A DNA stretch of 60,292 bases. Origin: JAWVFN01 sp963696625. Its GTDB lineage: Bacteria; Actinomycetota; Thermoleophilia; Solirubrobacterales; 70-9. The first letter of the stretch is position 1. Every line of letters starts with the position of its first letter. Where the stretch lies: assembly GCA_963696625.1 (NCBI GenBank), contig CAVOKZ010000041.1, positions 1 through 60,292 on the forward strand. Reading direction: 5' to 3'. The translations under genes and the position numbers were made by a program. This document shows, in pieces, positions 26,125 through 34,759 of the stretch. The notes under the pieces were generated by a model, which did no database searches, was not told the DNA's origin, and saw only the letters and a list, made by a program, of their open reading frames with translations.

Positions 26125-26169
26125 ACTATAGGGCAAAGTTGCCAAAAATCAAGAAAAATGGCAACTTTG
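26125..26169 (-). promoter_or_regulatory. Promoter and palindromic operator of the HTH pair
   Basis: Perfect 11-bp arms, CAAAGTTGCCA at 26134-26144 and TGGCAACTTTG at 26159-26169, separated by 14 bp. On the minus strand TTGATT, a 16-bp spacer and TATAGT form a promoter; TATAGT ends 6 bp before the ATG, suggesting a leaderless message. The right arm and part of the spacer overlap this promoter, as expected for autorepression. Confidence 0.7.
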
Positions 26170-26225
26170 GAGCACAACAGACGATTTAGCCAATCCCCTC
26201 ACAAGAACGGACTCTACTCCCCCAT

Positions 26226-28047
26226 AGGGCGTTTTTCGACCAATACCGGAGCGGAGAAAAACATTTGTTTTCCTCCCGGTATGGCCCTGGGAAAAACGTA
26301 CGTTTGCCTTGTGCCGACTGGGAAGAGAGCGCGAGTAGCCAGCAGTGGCAAGGCTGGCAGCAAGAAGGTTTCGAAGGCGACGACCCCTGCCAAGGCAGCT
26401 CGTCGCGTTCGTTTCGGTCCCCTGCCGAAGCCGGCTGAGCGGATCGAGGTGCCTTACGCGAAGCATCGCCCCGGCCTGCGCGGCCTTTCCTGTGGCGAGC
26501 TGACTGAGATCGTCCTCAACAGCAAGGCCTATCGGGTCGAGATCGGCACGATTTGCGATCAGCTCGACGCCACCCGCGCGAAGCGCCGCGGTCCGAAGCC
26601 GAGCTACACCGCCTGGGAGTGCGAGGCAGTGCTCGTCTATCAGCGGGTCTGCGGTCTGCGTGCGGTCAAGGAAGCCCGCGATCGTCTTGCCGGCGATCGT
26701 GCTGCTGACGCGCGCCGCATCTTCGGCTTCAACAAGGCTAGGCCGCGCAAAGGCGGGGCGGTCCAGAAGCTCCACGTCGGGATTCCCTCCGAAGCGACCC
26801 TTTCCCGCCATCGCTCCCGCTTTGGGGAGCGGCGCCGGCGCCGCGCCTACGAGCGCCTGTTCGAGGCTCTCGTTCAGGAGCACCTCGAGGACTTCCCGGA
26901 GATGCGCGAGGAAGCACGCCATCTGACGATGGACGGATCGAAGATCCAGACGCACTACAAGTGCCCGATCAACGACCCCAAGGGCGGGATGGTCAATGAG
27001 AAAGAGGTCACCTGTTGGGATGGCGGCTACGTTCCGCCCTCTGCCGGCCCCGATAAGTGGGGCCACGGCTACGAGGTCATCGGACCGGTAACCCACTCCG
27101 GCCTTCCCCTCGCTGCTCGCGTCGTCCCGATCAATGCGAGCGAGCCGGAGACGGCGATCTCACTGATGCAGGGTGAGTTTGCTCATCGCGTCCGCCCTCA
27201 CCTCGATCAGGACCAGATCCACGTGATGAGCAACGACGGCGCCTACCACTCCCATCCTCTGCGCAAGACCTACCACGAGCTCGGCATCGTCGAGCGTGTT
27301 CATCACGTCAGTCGCGGCGATAGTCCGAAGTCTCATGCGAACGCCCGCAAGCACGACCGGCTGCGCTTCGAGATCCAGGGCTACAAGAACTGGGAGGCCA
27401 ACGGCCATTACGAGCTGATCTGCAAGTGCGGCAACGGCCAGGTCTCAAAGCGCTTCGCGCTCAAGAGCGGCCGCGCGGTCATCCGCAGCGAAGGCAGCTG
27501 TTCGACCTGCGGATTAATCAGCATCACCGCCGGCAACTGGCGCAAGGCCAAGCTGCCCGGCAGCAAGAAGGCCGGCCGCTTCGTCCGCTGCATGCCCGGT
27601 GAGAAGGACGAAGCTGATCAGGCCTTCGGCAACCCGCTCACCTACAACGATCCGCTCGCCTTCATCTACGGGAACAAGCGCTTCGCCCACAACGAAGGCT
27701 TCCACGGCCAAGTCACCAGCCGCTTCCAACTCTTCAAGGGCAAGCGCTGGTTCCGGCGTAAGGACCAAGCCCGCACTGATGTGGCGATCGTCTACTCGAT
27801 CGTTCACTGCCTGGCGATGGAACAACGCCGTCGCGCTGCCGCCCACGCCGTCTCGAGCAGCAGCGATCCACCAACAGCCCTAGCGGCGTAGCAACCTCTC
27901 AATACGCAAGCGAAGCCGGGCGGCTGGCCCTGCTCTCGCGCGTCCCGATCCGGCTCGAATCGCCGTTTCGGATATTTCGGTCCTCTCCAGGCGTGAATCC
28001 GCCCGGTTAGACTCGTCCGAATTCGGAGATTTCGCCGAAAAATCCCT
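26226..28047 (+). mobile_element. Insertion sequence (boundaries tentative)
   Basis: Contains the DDE transposase. The arms at 26226-26238 (AGGGCGTTTTTCG) and, inverted, at 28024-28047 (AGGGATTTTTCGGCG) share a partial match and could be worn terminal repeats. No target duplication is identified. The truncated response-regulator copy begins about 40 bp beyond the right arm. Confidence 0.4.
26281..27891 (+). CDS. DDE transposase with zinc-ribbon insert
   Basis: Transposase of about 536 aa. The catalytic triad appears as Asp in LTMDGSKIQTHY, Asp in VMSNDGAYHSHP, and Glu in FAHNEGFHGQV. Between the last two lies a Cys pair (CKCGNG ... CSTCG) like a zinc ribbon. The N-terminal third is basic and helical, including SEATLSRHRSRFGERRRRR. 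It resembles IS1182/IS4-superfamily transposases, but I cannot name the IS. The frame opens at 26158 inside the operator palindrome; the ATG at 26281 or the GTG at 26310 is more likely. Confidence 0.75.
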   Translation: MALGKTYVCLVPTGKRARVASSGKAGSKKVSKATTPAKAARRVRFGPLPKPAERIEVPYAKHRPGLRGLSCGELTEIVLNSKAYRVEIGTICDQLDATRAKRRGPKPSYTAWECEAVLVYQRVCGLRAVKEARDRLAGDRAADARRIFGFNKARPRKGGAVQKLHVGIPSEATLSRHRSRFGERRRRRAYERLFEALVQEHLEDFPEMREEARHLTMDGSKIQTHYKCPINDPKGGMVNEKEVTCWDGGYVPPSAGPDKWGHGYEVIGPVTHSGLPLAARVVPINASEPETAISLMQGEFAHRVRPHLDQDQIHVMSNDGAYHSHPLRKTYHELGIVERVHHVSRGDSPKSHANARKHDRLRFEIQGYKNWEANGHYELICKCGNGQVSKRFALKSGRAVIRSEGSCSTCGLISITAGNWRKAKLPGSKKAGRFVRCMPGEKDEADQAFGNPLTYNDPLAFIYGNKRFAHNEGFHGQVTSRFQLFKGKRWFRRKDQARTDVAIVYSIVHCLAMEQRRRAAAHAVSSSSDPPTALAA

Positions 28048-28087
28048 GCAAATAACTTGAAACCGGATACCTGAAAGCCCGCCCGCC

Positions 28088-28455
28088 AGCTCCGGGTAGT
28101 GGAAGGGCTTGACCAGGTAGTCGTCGGCGCCCTCGGCCAGCCCGCGCACGCGATCGGTCGGCGAGCCGCGGCCTGAGAGCACGATCACCGGCAGCCCGGA
28201 GTCAAAGCGCGCCGGCGCGCCCTGCTCGTGGCGCACCTCGCGCAGGACATCGAGCCCGCCCGCGTCGGGCAGCCCGAGGTCGAGGATCATCAGGTCGGGC
28301 TGGTTGTACTGGCAGAGCCGCAGCGCGTCGGATGCATCCTCGGCGGGAAGCACCTCGTAGCGGTCGGCGGTCAGATGGTCGCAGAGGAGCTCGCGGGTCG
28401 GCTCGTCGTCGTCGCAGACCACCACTCGCGCCAGCTGCTCGATCTCGGGAAGCAT
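28088..28455 (-). pseudogene. Truncated copy of the response regulator
   Basis: The first 120 or so codons are almost identical to the regulator at 18832-19545 (one visible change gives VVVCDDDEP), including its start and about 45 bp upstream. Homology stops inside the receiver domain after KPFHYPELA, next to the IS right flank. The DNA-binding domain is missing, so it is not a functional regulator. Confidence 0.9.
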
Positions 28456-28498
28456 TGCCTTCCTAGAGGTCGCGCCGACAAAAACTCTCCCCCTCCGA

Positions 28499-28590
28499 GG
28501 GCCCTATGGCGAGAGGAGATCGCCGCGCCGCAAGCGGACGCTGCCCGTCGAGCGATCGAGGACCGTCCGGCGAGAGCCCACAGGCTCCTT
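28499..28590 (+). pseudogene. vapC fragment
   Basis: The sequence encoding ALWREEIAAPQADAARRAIE matches the central part of VapC at 19960-20038 and directly follows the duplicated regulator leader. Relative to the intact locus, the antitoxin gene and the vapC 5' end are deleted between ccctccgag and gccct. Similarity beyond 28590 fades. Confidence 0.75.
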
Positions 28591-28659
28591 GGTGCGGAGG
28601 ATGAAGCGGCAAGGCGCCGCGTCCGATGGCCAATCGCGACGGCCGAGTCGGCGCTCGGG

Positions 28660-28688
28660 TGGGGTTCGAGTCCCCCGCCCTCCGCCGC
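28660..28688 (+). other. tRNA 3'-end-like fragment (possible tRNA-Ser)
   Basis: GGGGTTCGAGTCCCC is a T-arm with the invariant TTCGA. It is followed by C, then GCCCTCC (an acceptor-stem 3' strand), a G at the discriminator position typical of tRNA-Ser, and CCG in place of CCA. I cannot fold a proper D arm or anticodon arm upstream, so it is not an intact tRNA. Such 3' ends are left behind as attachment sites by integrating elements. Confidence 0.45.
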
Positions 28689-28751
28689 TTTCGCCGGGGG
28701 CTGTCGGCGCCGCCTGAATACCGACCCTCTCTCGCCGGTTGAAAACGCAGG

Positions 28752-28818
28752 CACAGGGTAGGCCTTGCATCCGGCATTCACGCGGCCTGTTGCATTCAAG
28801 GCCTGACCCCATTTGTCC
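28752..28818. repeat. REP-like hairpin, copy 1
   Basis: AGGGTAGGCCTTG (28755-28767) pairs with CAAGGCCTGACCCC (28797-28810) around a loop with CATTCACGCGGCCTG, followed by CATTTGTCC. The same architecture recurs at 31573-31627. Confidence 0.75.
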
Positions 28819-28860
28819 ATTTGTCGCGTTCTCGGGCGCAGTGACACAATCGCTTCGTTG

Positions 28861-29010
28861 ATGAGCAAGACGATCGGAATCGACCTCGGAACGACCAACT
28901 CCTGCGTTGCCGCGATGGAGGGTGGCGAGCCGACAGTCCTCGAGAACTCCGCAGGTGGGCGAATCACTCCCTCCGTCGTTGATCTAAACGTCAGCTGCGT
29001 CGCATCGTGA
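28861..29010 (+). pseudogene. dnaK 5' fragment
   Basis: The first 41 or so codons are DnaK: MSKTIGIDLGTTNSCVAAME, then VLENSAGGRITPSVV. The frame then leaves the family and stops after 50 codons. Only the first phosphate loop is present, so no chaperone can be made. Its tail overlaps the MFS gene in a GTGA junction, so the fragment may supply that pump with a promoter and coupled translation. Confidence 0.85.
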
Positions 29011-30710
29011 GCCGAGACGGAGGCGGCGGATCGTCGGATGCGCCTGCGAAGAATGCGATAGACAGCAACGACGGAGCGGCGGAGCAGATGCCGGTTCTGA
29101 CCCACCGGCAGATCCAGATCGTCTTGAGCGGGCTGATGCTCGGCATGCTGGTCGCGGCGCTCGGGCAGACGGTCGTGGCTACCGCGCTGCCGACGATCGT
29201 CGGCGAGCTCGGCGGTCAGGACAAGCTGGCCTGGGTGGTGTCGGCGACGCTGCTGACCTCAACGGCGTCGATGCCGATCTGGGGCAAGCTGTCCGACCTC
29301 TACGGGCGCAAGCCGCTGTTCCAGGCCGCGATCGTCGTGTTCCTGGTCGCCTCGGCGCTCTGCGGGCTGTCGCAGAGCATCGGCCAGCTGATCGGCTTCC
29401 GCGCGCTGCAGGGCTTGGGCATCGGCGGGCTGATGTCGCTCGCGCAGGCGATCCTCGGTGACATCGTCGCGCCGCGCGAGCGCGGGCGCTACCAGGGCTA
29501 CATGGGTGCGGTGTTCGGGCTGGCCACGGTCGGCGGCCCGCTGATCGGCGGCTTCTTGGTCGATGCGCTCTCATGGCGATGGTGCTTCTACGTCGGCATC
29601 CCCATCGGCTTGCTGGCGCTGGTGGTTACCGAGCGGGTGCTACGCCTGCCGTTCCCACGTCGCCAGCATGCGATCGACTACCTGGGCGCGGGGCTGATCT
29701 TCGGCGGCGTCAGTGCGATCCTGCTGGTGCTGTCGCTTGCCGGCAAGGAGTTCGCCTGGATCTCGGCGCCGACGTTCCTGATCGGCGGATGCGGCCTGCT
29801 GCTGTTGGCGCTCGCGGTGGGGCAGGAGCGCCGGGCGCTGGAGCCGATCATCCCGCCCCGACTATTCCGCGTACCCACCTTCGTGCTGACCAGCATCGCC
29901 GGCTTCGCCGTGGGGGCGGCGATGTTCGGCGGCATCATCTACCTGCCGCAGTACCTGCAGATCGTCAAGGGCCAGAGCCCGACCGCCTCCGGCCTGCTGA
30001 CGCTTCCGCTGATGGTCGGGCTGCTGAGCACCTCGATCGGCTCCGGACGGATGATCACCCGCACCGGCCGCTACAAGGCCTTCCCGATCACTGGGCTGGT
30101 GATTGCCAGCGTCGGGCTGTTCCTGCTCTCCGAGCTGAAGGTGGATACCTCGCTGGTCCTGGCGGGGGTGTACATGCTCGTGCTGGGCCTGGGCATCGGG
30201 ATGGTCATGCAGGTGCTCGTGCTCGTGACCCAGAATGCCGTCACGCGCGCCGACTTGGGCGCCGCGACATCCGCGTCGACCTTCTTTCGCTCGATGGGCG
30301 GCGCCCTCGGCGTCGCCGTATTCGGCGCGCTGCTCTCCAGTCGCCTGCGCGACGTCCTGCCCGGGCTGCTCGCCGACGCGCACGTCCGGCCCGTGGCCGG
30401 CGGCGGCCACGATCCCGGCGCGCTGCTGGGCAGCCCCGCCGCGATCCACAGGCTCCCTGAGCCCCTGCAGGGCGTGGTCTTGGAGGGCTTCTCGGAGGCC
30501 CTGCACACCGTGTTCCTGACCGCGGTGCCATTCGCGCTCATCGGACTTGTCGCCGTGCTCTTCCTCAAGGAGATTCCGCTGCGCAGCAACGCGGCGCCCG
30601 CGCCGGCGACGGAAGTGACAGAGGCGCTGGAGACGGCCGTCAGCGAGGAGGCCGCCGAGCAGATGGCCGCACAGAGCGACGACGACCCGGCCGGCCGGGT
30701 CACCAGATGA
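29007..30710 (+). CDS. MFS multidrug exporter, DHA2 (14-helix) family
   Basis: A 567-aa proton-driven efflux protein of the EmrB/QacA type. It has 14 predicted helices; motif C-like ALGQTVVATALPTIVGEL in helix 1, motif A GKLSDLYGRKPLFQ, RALQGLGIGGLMSLA, and GAVFGLATVGGPLIGG. The hydrophilic C-terminal tail is Ala/Glu-rich. GTG start overlapping the dnaK fragment's stop. Substrate unknown. No TetR/MarR regulator lies nearby. Confidence 0.93.
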   Translation: MSRDGGGGSSDAPAKNAIDSNDGAAEQMPVLTHRQIQIVLSGLMLGMLVAALGQTVVATALPTIVGELGGQDKLAWVVSATLLTSTASMPIWGKLSDLYGRKPLFQAAIVVFLVASALCGLSQSIGQLIGFRALQGLGIGGLMSLAQAILGDIVAPRERGRYQGYMGAVFGLATVGGPLIGGFLVDALSWRWCFYVGIPIGLLALVVTERVLRLPFPRRQHAIDYLGAGLIFGGVSAILLVLSLAGKEFAWISAPTFLIGGCGLLLLALAVGQERRALEPIIPPRLFRVPTFVLTSIAGFAVGAAMFGGIIYLPQYLQIVKGQSPTASGLLTLPLMVGLLSTSIGSGRMITRTGRYKAFPITGLVIASVGLFLLSELKVDTSLVLAGVYMLVLGLGIGMVMQVLVLVTQNAVTRADLGAATSASTFFRSMGGALGVAVFGALLSSRLRDVLPGLLADAHVRPVAGGGHDPGALLGSPAAIHRLPEPLQGVVLEGFSEALHTVFLTAVPFALIGLVAVLFLKEIPLRSNAAPAPATEVTEALETAVSEEAAEQMAAQSDDDPAGRVTR

Positions 30711-30764
30711 TGACCGTAATCACCCTCTCTGTGAGCCGCAGCTGGGCTCCCCGCCGTCGGCGGC

Positions 30765-31244
30765 TCAACCGCCTCCGCGCGCCGGCGGCGGATCCTTGCG
30801 GTAGAGGTCGCTCAGCCCCTTAATCAGGTCCGCCTTCTCTGAGGCCGAGAGCTTGGTCCCGCTGTGAAGCAGCGAGTACTGCGTCGGCGGCATCGAGCCG
30901 CTCGAGATCGCGTCCGCCATCGCGGAGAGGTCGGGAGCCCCCTTGTCCCACTCGGAGAAGTTGAAGGTGCTGCGCGCCTCGTCGACGTCGTGCTGGACCA
31001 GCCACGACGCAGGCGCGACGTTGCTGTACCAGGGCCAGTCGCTGAGGTTGGAATGGCAGTCGTAACAGGACTTCGCCGCGAGCTGCTCGGCGCGGGCGTC
31101 CGTCCAGCGTGCGGGGCGAGTCACAGCGGGATTGGAGTGGCTGCGCCCGTACGGAATCAGCTGGATCAGCGCGAAGAGCGCGAGGAGCCCAAGCCCCGCG
31201 CGGAGCGCGAGGCGTCGTGGGCCGATGCTGCGGATGGCATTCAC
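30765..31244 (-). CDS. Haem-binding domain protein (CXXCH)
   Basis: A 159-aa protein with one N-terminal membrane segment (residues 15-28) and an exported haem-binding domain: KSCYDCHSNLSDWPWYSNVAP contains the c-type motif CYDCH; downstream SMPPTQYSLLHSG carries a Met that may be the distal ligand. Matches the small Haem_bd family found beside cytochrome genes. No other cytochrome gene is present here. Confidence 0.85.
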   Translation of the reverse strand: MNAIRSIGPRRLALRAGLGLLALFALIQLIPYGRSHSNPAVTRPARWTDARAEQLAAKSCYDCHSNLSDWPWYSNVAPASWLVQHDVDEARSTFNFSEWDKGAPDLSAMADAISSGSMPPTQYSLLHSGTKLSASEKADLIKGLSDLYRKDPPPARGGG

Positions 31245-31301
31245 CCGCGCAGCCTCGCCGCGGGCGGTTAGAGGGCCCTAAGCGGGCAGTGAGAATCCTC
31301 T

Positions 31302-31546
31302 TAAGCGCCGCGGCACGCGCCAGAAGTCCACCTTCCGCTTCGAGGACGACGTCCCGGGCGTCACCTTTAGCTGCCGGCTCGACCGGCGGCACCCGAAACC
31401 CTGCAGCTCGCCGAAGGTCTACCGCAACCTCAAGGACGGAATCCACACCTTCACCGCGTACTCGGTCGACGCGGCCGGCAACGAGTCGCCTCCGCAGACG
31501 GTGCGCTTCAGGGTCGGTAAGAAGTAGAGCGCGCGAAACCTCGGCG
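31302..31546. repeat. 245-bp direct repeat, copy 1 (3' end of a secreted-protein gene)
   Basis: Nearly identical to 37366-37610; I see two differences (gcg/gtg and gcg/gtg codons in the HTF and VD segments). On the plus strand both copies read the C-terminal end of an Ig-like surface domain (FRFEDDVPGVTFSCRLDRR, then HTFTAYSVDAAGNESPP, then FRVGKK and stop at 31527), with no start codon or 5' part. Both are therefore gene fragments carried by the repeat. Confidence 0.92.
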
Positions 31547-31548
31547 AG

Positions 31549-31710
31549 CCTGCACAGGGTCAAGCCTGCACAGGGTCAGGTCTTGCATCCGACATTCACG
31601 CGGCCTGTCGCATTCAAGACCTGACCCCATTTGTACTCGCGGCCTGTCGCATTCAAGACCTGACCCCATTTGTACTCATTTGTACTGACCCCATTTGCCC
31701 CATTTGTCCC
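31549..31710. repeat. REP-like hairpin cluster, copy 2
   Basis: GGGTCAGGTCTTG (31573-31585) pairs with CAAGACCTGACCC (31615-31627). The right half, with GCGGCCTGTCGCATTCAAG and CTGACCCCATTTGTACT, is then repeated in tandem (about 31638-31676), and shorter CCCCATTTG units continue to 31710. It lies between the 245-bp repeat and the archease gene, displacing that gene's start region. Confidence 0.85.
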
Positions 31711-31717
31711 ATGCATC

Positions 31718-32106
31718 TATCGCCGGGTCGAGCACACCTCCGAGGCCGAGCTCGAGGTCGAAGCGGAGTCGGCGGCCGACGTGCTTGCCGAGGCCACCAG
31801 CGCGTTCGGGGACCTTCTCACCGATGCTCCTCGCCTCGAGGAGCTCGAGGTCGAGGTACGCGCCAGCGCCCACGACTTCCCGACGTTGTTCGCGGAGTGG
31901 CTCGGCGAGCTGGCCTACCTCGCCGAGACCGACGGGTTCATCCCCGAACGCGCGGTCAGGATGGACCTCGCGGCACCACGGTTGAGGCCTTGCTCGCCGG
32001 TCACCGCTCCGAGCACCAGAGCCTCGTCAAGAGGGTGACCTACCACCGCTTGGAGATGGGGCCGACCGGCGGGCGCTGGAGGGCGCGGGCCGTGTTGGAC
32101 CTCTAG
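31718..32106 (+). pseudogene. Archease, frameshifted
   Basis: Archease activates the RtcB RNA ligase. YRRVEHTSEAELEVEAESAA, then FGDLLTDAPRLEELEVEV, then LFAEWLGELAYLAETDGF match the family. At about 31970 the reading frame shifts: the C-terminal LVKRVTYHRLEMGPTGGRW and RARAVLDL are in another frame. No start codon is in frame with the N-terminal part, which abuts REP repeats. No rtcB is in the window. It may be a true pseudogene or a sequence error. Confidence 0.75.
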
Positions 32107-34745
32107 CTGCCGGTCGACGCGGCGTCGGTCCTCACGGCCGAGGCTCCGCCCCGCGCCCTGCCGCGCAGGGCCCTGGCGGCGGTCAGCGCCAGCGCCGGCA
32201 CAGTCGCGAGGCCGAGGACGGTTGCAAGCCGGCTCGGATCGAGCGGGGCGAGGTCGAGCAACTCCCGCAACGGCTCCACGGCGAGCATCGCCGCGGTCAG
32301 AATCGCCGAGCTGGCGACCGCGAGATATAGGACCCGGTTGCGGCCCGCAGACGGCGGCCAGCCCTCGGCCCGAACCGCGAACACGTAGGCGAGCTGCGCC
32401 GCCACGAGACTCGCGAACGCCATCGTCTGGCCGGTCGCGCCATCGTCGCCGCGGCCAATCAGGAAGGCGGCGAACGCGGCCAGGCCGGTGGTCAGCCCCC
32501 CTATGACCAGATCCGTCCTGATCGGACGGAGCAGCGACTCCTCCGGGGGCCGCGGTGGCCGCTCCATCAGCCCGCGCCGCGGCGGATCGGCTCCGAGCGC
32601 GACCGCGGGCGCTCCGTCCGTGAGCAGGTTGACGAGCAGGATCTGCACCACTGTCAGCGGAGCCGGCAGGCCGACCGCCACCGCGAGCGTGAAGACGAGG
32701 ATCTCGCCCGCGTTGGCCGCGAGCAGGAAGTGGACGAAGCTGACCACGTTTTCGTAGATCGAGCGCCCGCGCCTGATCGCGGCGACGATCGTCGCGTAGT
32801 CGTCGTCGGCCAGGACCATGTCGGCCGCGTCGCGAGCGGCATCGGTGCCTCGGATGCCCATCGCAACGCCGATGTGGGCGGCCTCGAGCGCCGGGGCGTC
32901 GTTCGCGCCGTCGCCGGTCATCGCGACCACCTCGCCCCGCCGCTGCAGGGCCCCGACGATCCGTACCTTGTGCTCCGGCGCGACCCGCGCGTAGGCGGAG
33001 ATCGAGCCGGCGCGAGCCTCCAGCTCGGTGTCGCTGAGGGCGTCCAGCTCCGGGCCTGTGACGATCGCGTCGCTGTCGTCCTCGAGGATGCCCACCGCCC
33101 TCGCGACGGCGTGGGCCGTGCCGGGGTGATCGCCAGTGATCAGGACGGTCCGGACCCCGGCCCGGCGCGCTGCGGCGACTGCGGAGGCGGCGTGCTCCCG
33201 CGGCGGGTCGAGCAGGCCAAGCAACCCGAGCGGCTCCAGCTCCTCCTCCGGGTCGTCGCCGTCGACGACGGGGCGCCGGGCGACGAGCAGGACACGAACT
33301 CCTTCCGCGGCCCACGTCGCGGCGCGCCGCTCGAGGGCGCCGCGCCCGGACCCATCGATTGCGAGCCGCGGTAGCATGCTCTCCGGAGCCCCCTTCACGT
33401 AAGCGGTGTCGGCGGAGCCGTCGCCGCTCTCGAGCACGACGCTCATGCGCTTGCGAATCGAGTCGAATGGCTCGACGCGGCGCACCCGACCCGCGTTCGG
33501 CACCTGCTCGGCGGCGTACGCCTGGGCTGCCGTGACGATCGCCGCCTCGGTCGGGGTCAGCGTCGCGGCGTCGGGCACGGCGAGCGCTCCGGGCAGCTGC
33601 TGGGAGGCGATCGCCGCCGCCGCGAGCAGTCCGCGCTCATCCGGTCCGAGCCGATCGCGACCGGGCTCGATCTCGCTCCCCCCCATCGCGCAGATGCGAC
33701 CGAGCCGCATCTGCCCCTCGGTCAGCGTGCCGGTCTTGTCGCTGCAGATCGTCGTCGTCGACCCCAGGGTCTCGACGGCCGGCAGCCGCCGCACGATCGC
33801 GTTTCGCTGAGCCATGCGCTGGACCCCGATCGCGAGGGCGGCCGTCAGCACGGTGGGAAGGCCCTCGGGCACTGCGGCGACGGCGAGCGCAACCCCGGTT
33901 TGCAGCGCCAGGCTCAGCTCCTCCCCGTGGGCCCACGCCAGCCCGGCGAGGAGCAGGCAGAGCGCGCCGACCAGCCTCAGGATCAGCGAGGCGAAGCTCT
34001 CGAGCCGCGTCTGAAGGGGGGTCGCCGGCGGACGCGCGACCGCCGCCGCCGCGACGGCCCGGCCGACCTCCGTGCCCGAGCCGGTCGCTGTCACGGCCAG
34101 CTCCCCCAGTCCCCGTGTGACCGTGGTGCCGGCGAACGTCATCGTCGCCCGGTCGCCGAGCGGGGTATCCGCCGGGAAGGGCGGCTCGGAGCGCTTTGAG
34201 TCGGGGAGCGACTCCCCGGTCAGGGACGACTCGTCGATCTCGAGGTCGCTCGCCTGCACGAGACGCCCGTCGGCGGGGACGCGATCCCCCGCCCGCAGCA
34301 CCACCACGTCTCCGCGGACGACGTCCGCCGCGGCGACCTCCGAGACCATGCCGTCGCGCAGGACGCGGGCCGACGGGGTGAGGAGGTGCTGCAAACCGAG
34401 CGCCGCCGCCTCCGCCCGGCTCTCCTGGACGTATCCGATCGCCCCGTTGACGGCCACGATCGCCGCGATTACGACCGCGTCGATCGACTCCCCCGCCAAC
34501 ACCGAAACGAGCGCGGCCACGCCGAGCAGTCCGATCAGCGGACTCGCCACCTGGCGAGCGACCAGGGCGAGCCGCGTCGGCCGTGGGGCCTCGGGCAACC
34601 GGTTCGGACCGTCGCGCTCGAGCCGGCTTCCCGCCTCCCCCCCGCCCAGCCCGAGAGCCGGATCGGTGCCTAGCGCCGCGCAGACCCGCTCCGCCGCCAT
34701 CGCATGGGCGGACCCGAGGTCTGCCTTCGAATCTTCCGGGCACAC
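32103..34745 (-). CDS. P2-type cation-transporting ATPase
   Basis: An 880-aa pump of the Ca2+/Mg2+/Na+ P2 group: N-terminal cation ATPase domain, TGESLPDSKRSE (actuator), membrane motif AVAAVPEGLPTVLTAAL, phosphorylation site SDKTGTLTEGQ, MTGDGANDAPALEAAHIGVA (hinge), and a six-helix C-terminal domain. PEGLP fits Ca2+-type pumps, but the ion is not assignable. It overlaps the archease end by 4 bases, convergently. Inside the segment bounded by the 245-bp repeats. Confidence 0.93.
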   Translation of the reverse strand: MCPEDSKADLGSAHAMAAERVCAALGTDPALGLGGGEAGSRLERDGPNRLPEAPRPTRLALVARQVASPLIGLLGVAALVSVLAGESIDAVVIAAIVAVNGAIGYVQESRAEAAALGLQHLLTPSARVLRDGMVSEVAAADVVRGDVVVLRAGDRVPADGRLVQASDLEIDESSLTGESLPDSKRSEPPFPADTPLGDRATMTFAGTTVTRGLGELAVTATGSGTEVGRAVAAAAVARPPATPLQTRLESFASLILRLVGALCLLLAGLAWAHGEELSLALQTGVALAVAAVPEGLPTVLTAALAIGVQRMAQRNAIVRRLPAVETLGSTTTICSDKTGTLTEGQMRLGRICAMGGSEIEPGRDRLGPDERGLLAAAAIASQQLPGALAVPDAATLTPTEAAIVTAAQAYAAEQVPNAGRVRRVEPFDSIRKRMSVVLESGDGSADTAYVKGAPESMLPRLAIDGSGRGALERRAATWAAEGVRVLLVARRPVVDGDDPEEELEPLGLLGLLDPPREHAASAVAAARRAGVRTVLITGDHPGTAHAVARAVGILEDDSDAIVTGPELDALSDTELEARAGSISAYARVAPEHKVRIVGALQRRGEVVAMTGDGANDAPALEAAHIGVAMGIRGTDAARDAADMVLADDDYATIVAAIRRGRSIYENVVSFVHFLLAANAGEILVFTLAVAVGLPAPLTVVQILLVNLLTDGAPAVALGADPPRRGLMERPPRPPEESLLRPIRTDLVIGGLTTGLAAFAAFLIGRGDDGATGQTMAFASLVAAQLAYVFAVRAEGWPPSAGRNRVLYLAVASSAILTAAMLAVEPLRELLDLAPLDPSRLATVLGLATVPALALTAARALRGRARGGASAVRTDAASTGS

Positions 34746-34759
34746 AGGTACGGAGCGTA

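Noticed and set aside
28594..28685. Intact class II tRNA or selenocysteine tRNA
   Set aside because: GCGGAGG at 28594 can pair with CCTCCGC at 28679, but no D arm or anticodon arm forms, so only a 3' fragment is claimed.
28228..28761. Plus-strand frame of 177 codons across the regulator copy, vapC fragment and tRNA-like end
   Set aside because: A chance read-through of relic sequences, part of it antisense to the duplicated receiver domain.
32103..33315. Minus-strand frame in another phase within the P2 ATPase
   Set aside because: Overlaps a clear ATPase; no recognisable motif.
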